DNA of 64,000 bases from Alteromonas lipotrueae. GTDB taxonomy: Bacteria > Pseudomonadota > Gammaproteobacteria > Enterobacterales > Alteromonadaceae. The DNA lies in the NCBI RefSeq assembly GCF_019249215.1, contig NZ_JAESDI010000008.1:62001-126000 (forward strand). Direction: 5' to 3'. Positions 63,745-64,000 of the stretch are shown here, piece after piece. A model generated the notes under the pieces. That model saw only the letters and a list, made by a program, of their open reading frames with translations. It made no database searches and had not been told where the DNA came from. A program made the translations under genes and the position numbers. Position 1 is the first letter of the stretch, and every line of letters begins with the position of its first letter.

Positions 63745-64000
63745 ATGCAGTTTTTACTCGATAACATGACGGTAATTTTATCGTTAATTGGTACAGGCGT
63801 GTTCGCCGGATTACTGGCTGGCCTGTTAGGTGTCGGCGGCGGTATTGTTATAGTGCCAGTCCTGTTTTTTCTATTTCAAGCGTTAGGCGTATCGGCAGAA
63901 AGTGCGATGGTAATAGCAACCGCAACATCGCTGGCCACAATTGTTCCAACGTCTATTAGCTCTATTCGCGCCCACCACAGCAAAGGTAACGTAGATTTTG
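63745..64000 (+). CDS. TauE/SafE-family permease (3' end cut by window)
   Basis: The first 85 codons of an integral membrane permease. It begins MQFLLDNMTVILSLIGTG and contains the family signature GLLGVGGGIVIVPVLFF, followed by a second helix with ATATSLATIVPTSISSI and HHSKGNVDF. Proteins of this family export or import sulfite, sulfonates or other organic anions. It follows the gamma-glutamyltransferase-like gene by 254 bases. Confidence 0.9.
   Translation, partial: MQFLLDNMTVILSLIGTGVFAGLLAGLLGVGGGIVIVPVLFFLFQALGVSAESAMVIATATSLATIVPTSISSIRAHHSKGNVDF

Overview
The window looks like the chromosome of a marine gammaproteobacterium of the order Alteromonadales, most likely Alteromonas or a close relative. 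This rests on protein style (Mfd next to a CsiV protein, a DUF3080 lipoprotein beside a FolM-like reductase, a LapG/LapD pair, a VPS-like exopolysaccharide export set), moderate to low GC and the absence of enteric-type features. No tRNA, rRNA, CRISPR array, transposase or integrase was found.

Layout. 1-11.3 kb: housekeeping genes, namely the 3' part of mfd, csiV, a PduO-type cobalamin adenosyltransferase, a DASS anion transporter, nagZ, a penicillin-acylase-family Ntn hydrolase, a YbaK-type deacylase and an unknown membrane-anchored protein. 11.4-15.1 kb: pheS-pheT-ihfA on the minus strand. 15.4-50.3 kb: a large exopolysaccharide (EPS) locus. 50.5-53.8 kb: thrS-infC-rpmI-rplT on the minus strand. 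54.2-64 kb: FolM-like reductase, DUF3080 lipoprotein, MscS channel, CPBP protease, RpiR-type regulator, DUF924 protein, amidase, gamma-glutamyltransferase-like Ntn hydrolase and the start of a TauE/SafE permease. In E. coli thrS-infC-rpmI-rplT-pheM-pheST-ihfA is one block; here the two halves keep order and strand but about 35 kb of EPS genes lie between them.

The EPS locus has several transcription units. A minus-strand set (47029 to 41572) encodes an outer-membrane beta-barrel, a Wza-like export protein, a Wzc-like tyrosine kinase/co-polymerase, its CpsB-type phosphatase and a TPR-like protein; divergent from it is the WcaJ-type initiating transferase. A ten-gene minus-strand operon (35828 to 23189) encodes five glycosyltransferases, a Wzy-like polymerase, a Wzx flippase, an acyltransferase with an SGNH domain and, unusually, a MurA and a MurB homologue. 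Divergent from it are lapG-lapD (periplasmic protease and degenerate GGDEF/EAL c-di-GMP receptor), a small secreted protein, a second Wzy/ligase-like protein and a small membrane protein. At the left end are two more glycosyltransferases, a modular beta-helix lipoprotein, a sulfotransferase and two secreted proteins with PEP-CTERM-like tails. The expected product is a Wzx/Wzy-assembled, probably sulfated and acylated acidic EPS, possibly with lactyl-ether (muramic-like) sugars, tied to c-di-GMP control of attachment.

The strongest leads are the MurA/MurB pair inside the EPS operon; a family of secreted proteins in this locus that share modules (the beta-helix lipoprotein combines a domain seen in the 38999 protein with one seen in the 22367 protein); a near-identical 17-bp palindrome upstream of two EPS units, overlapping a good promoter at one; and the split of the thrS-ihfA block. 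All calls are from reading the sequence and remembered family motifs; no database search was run.
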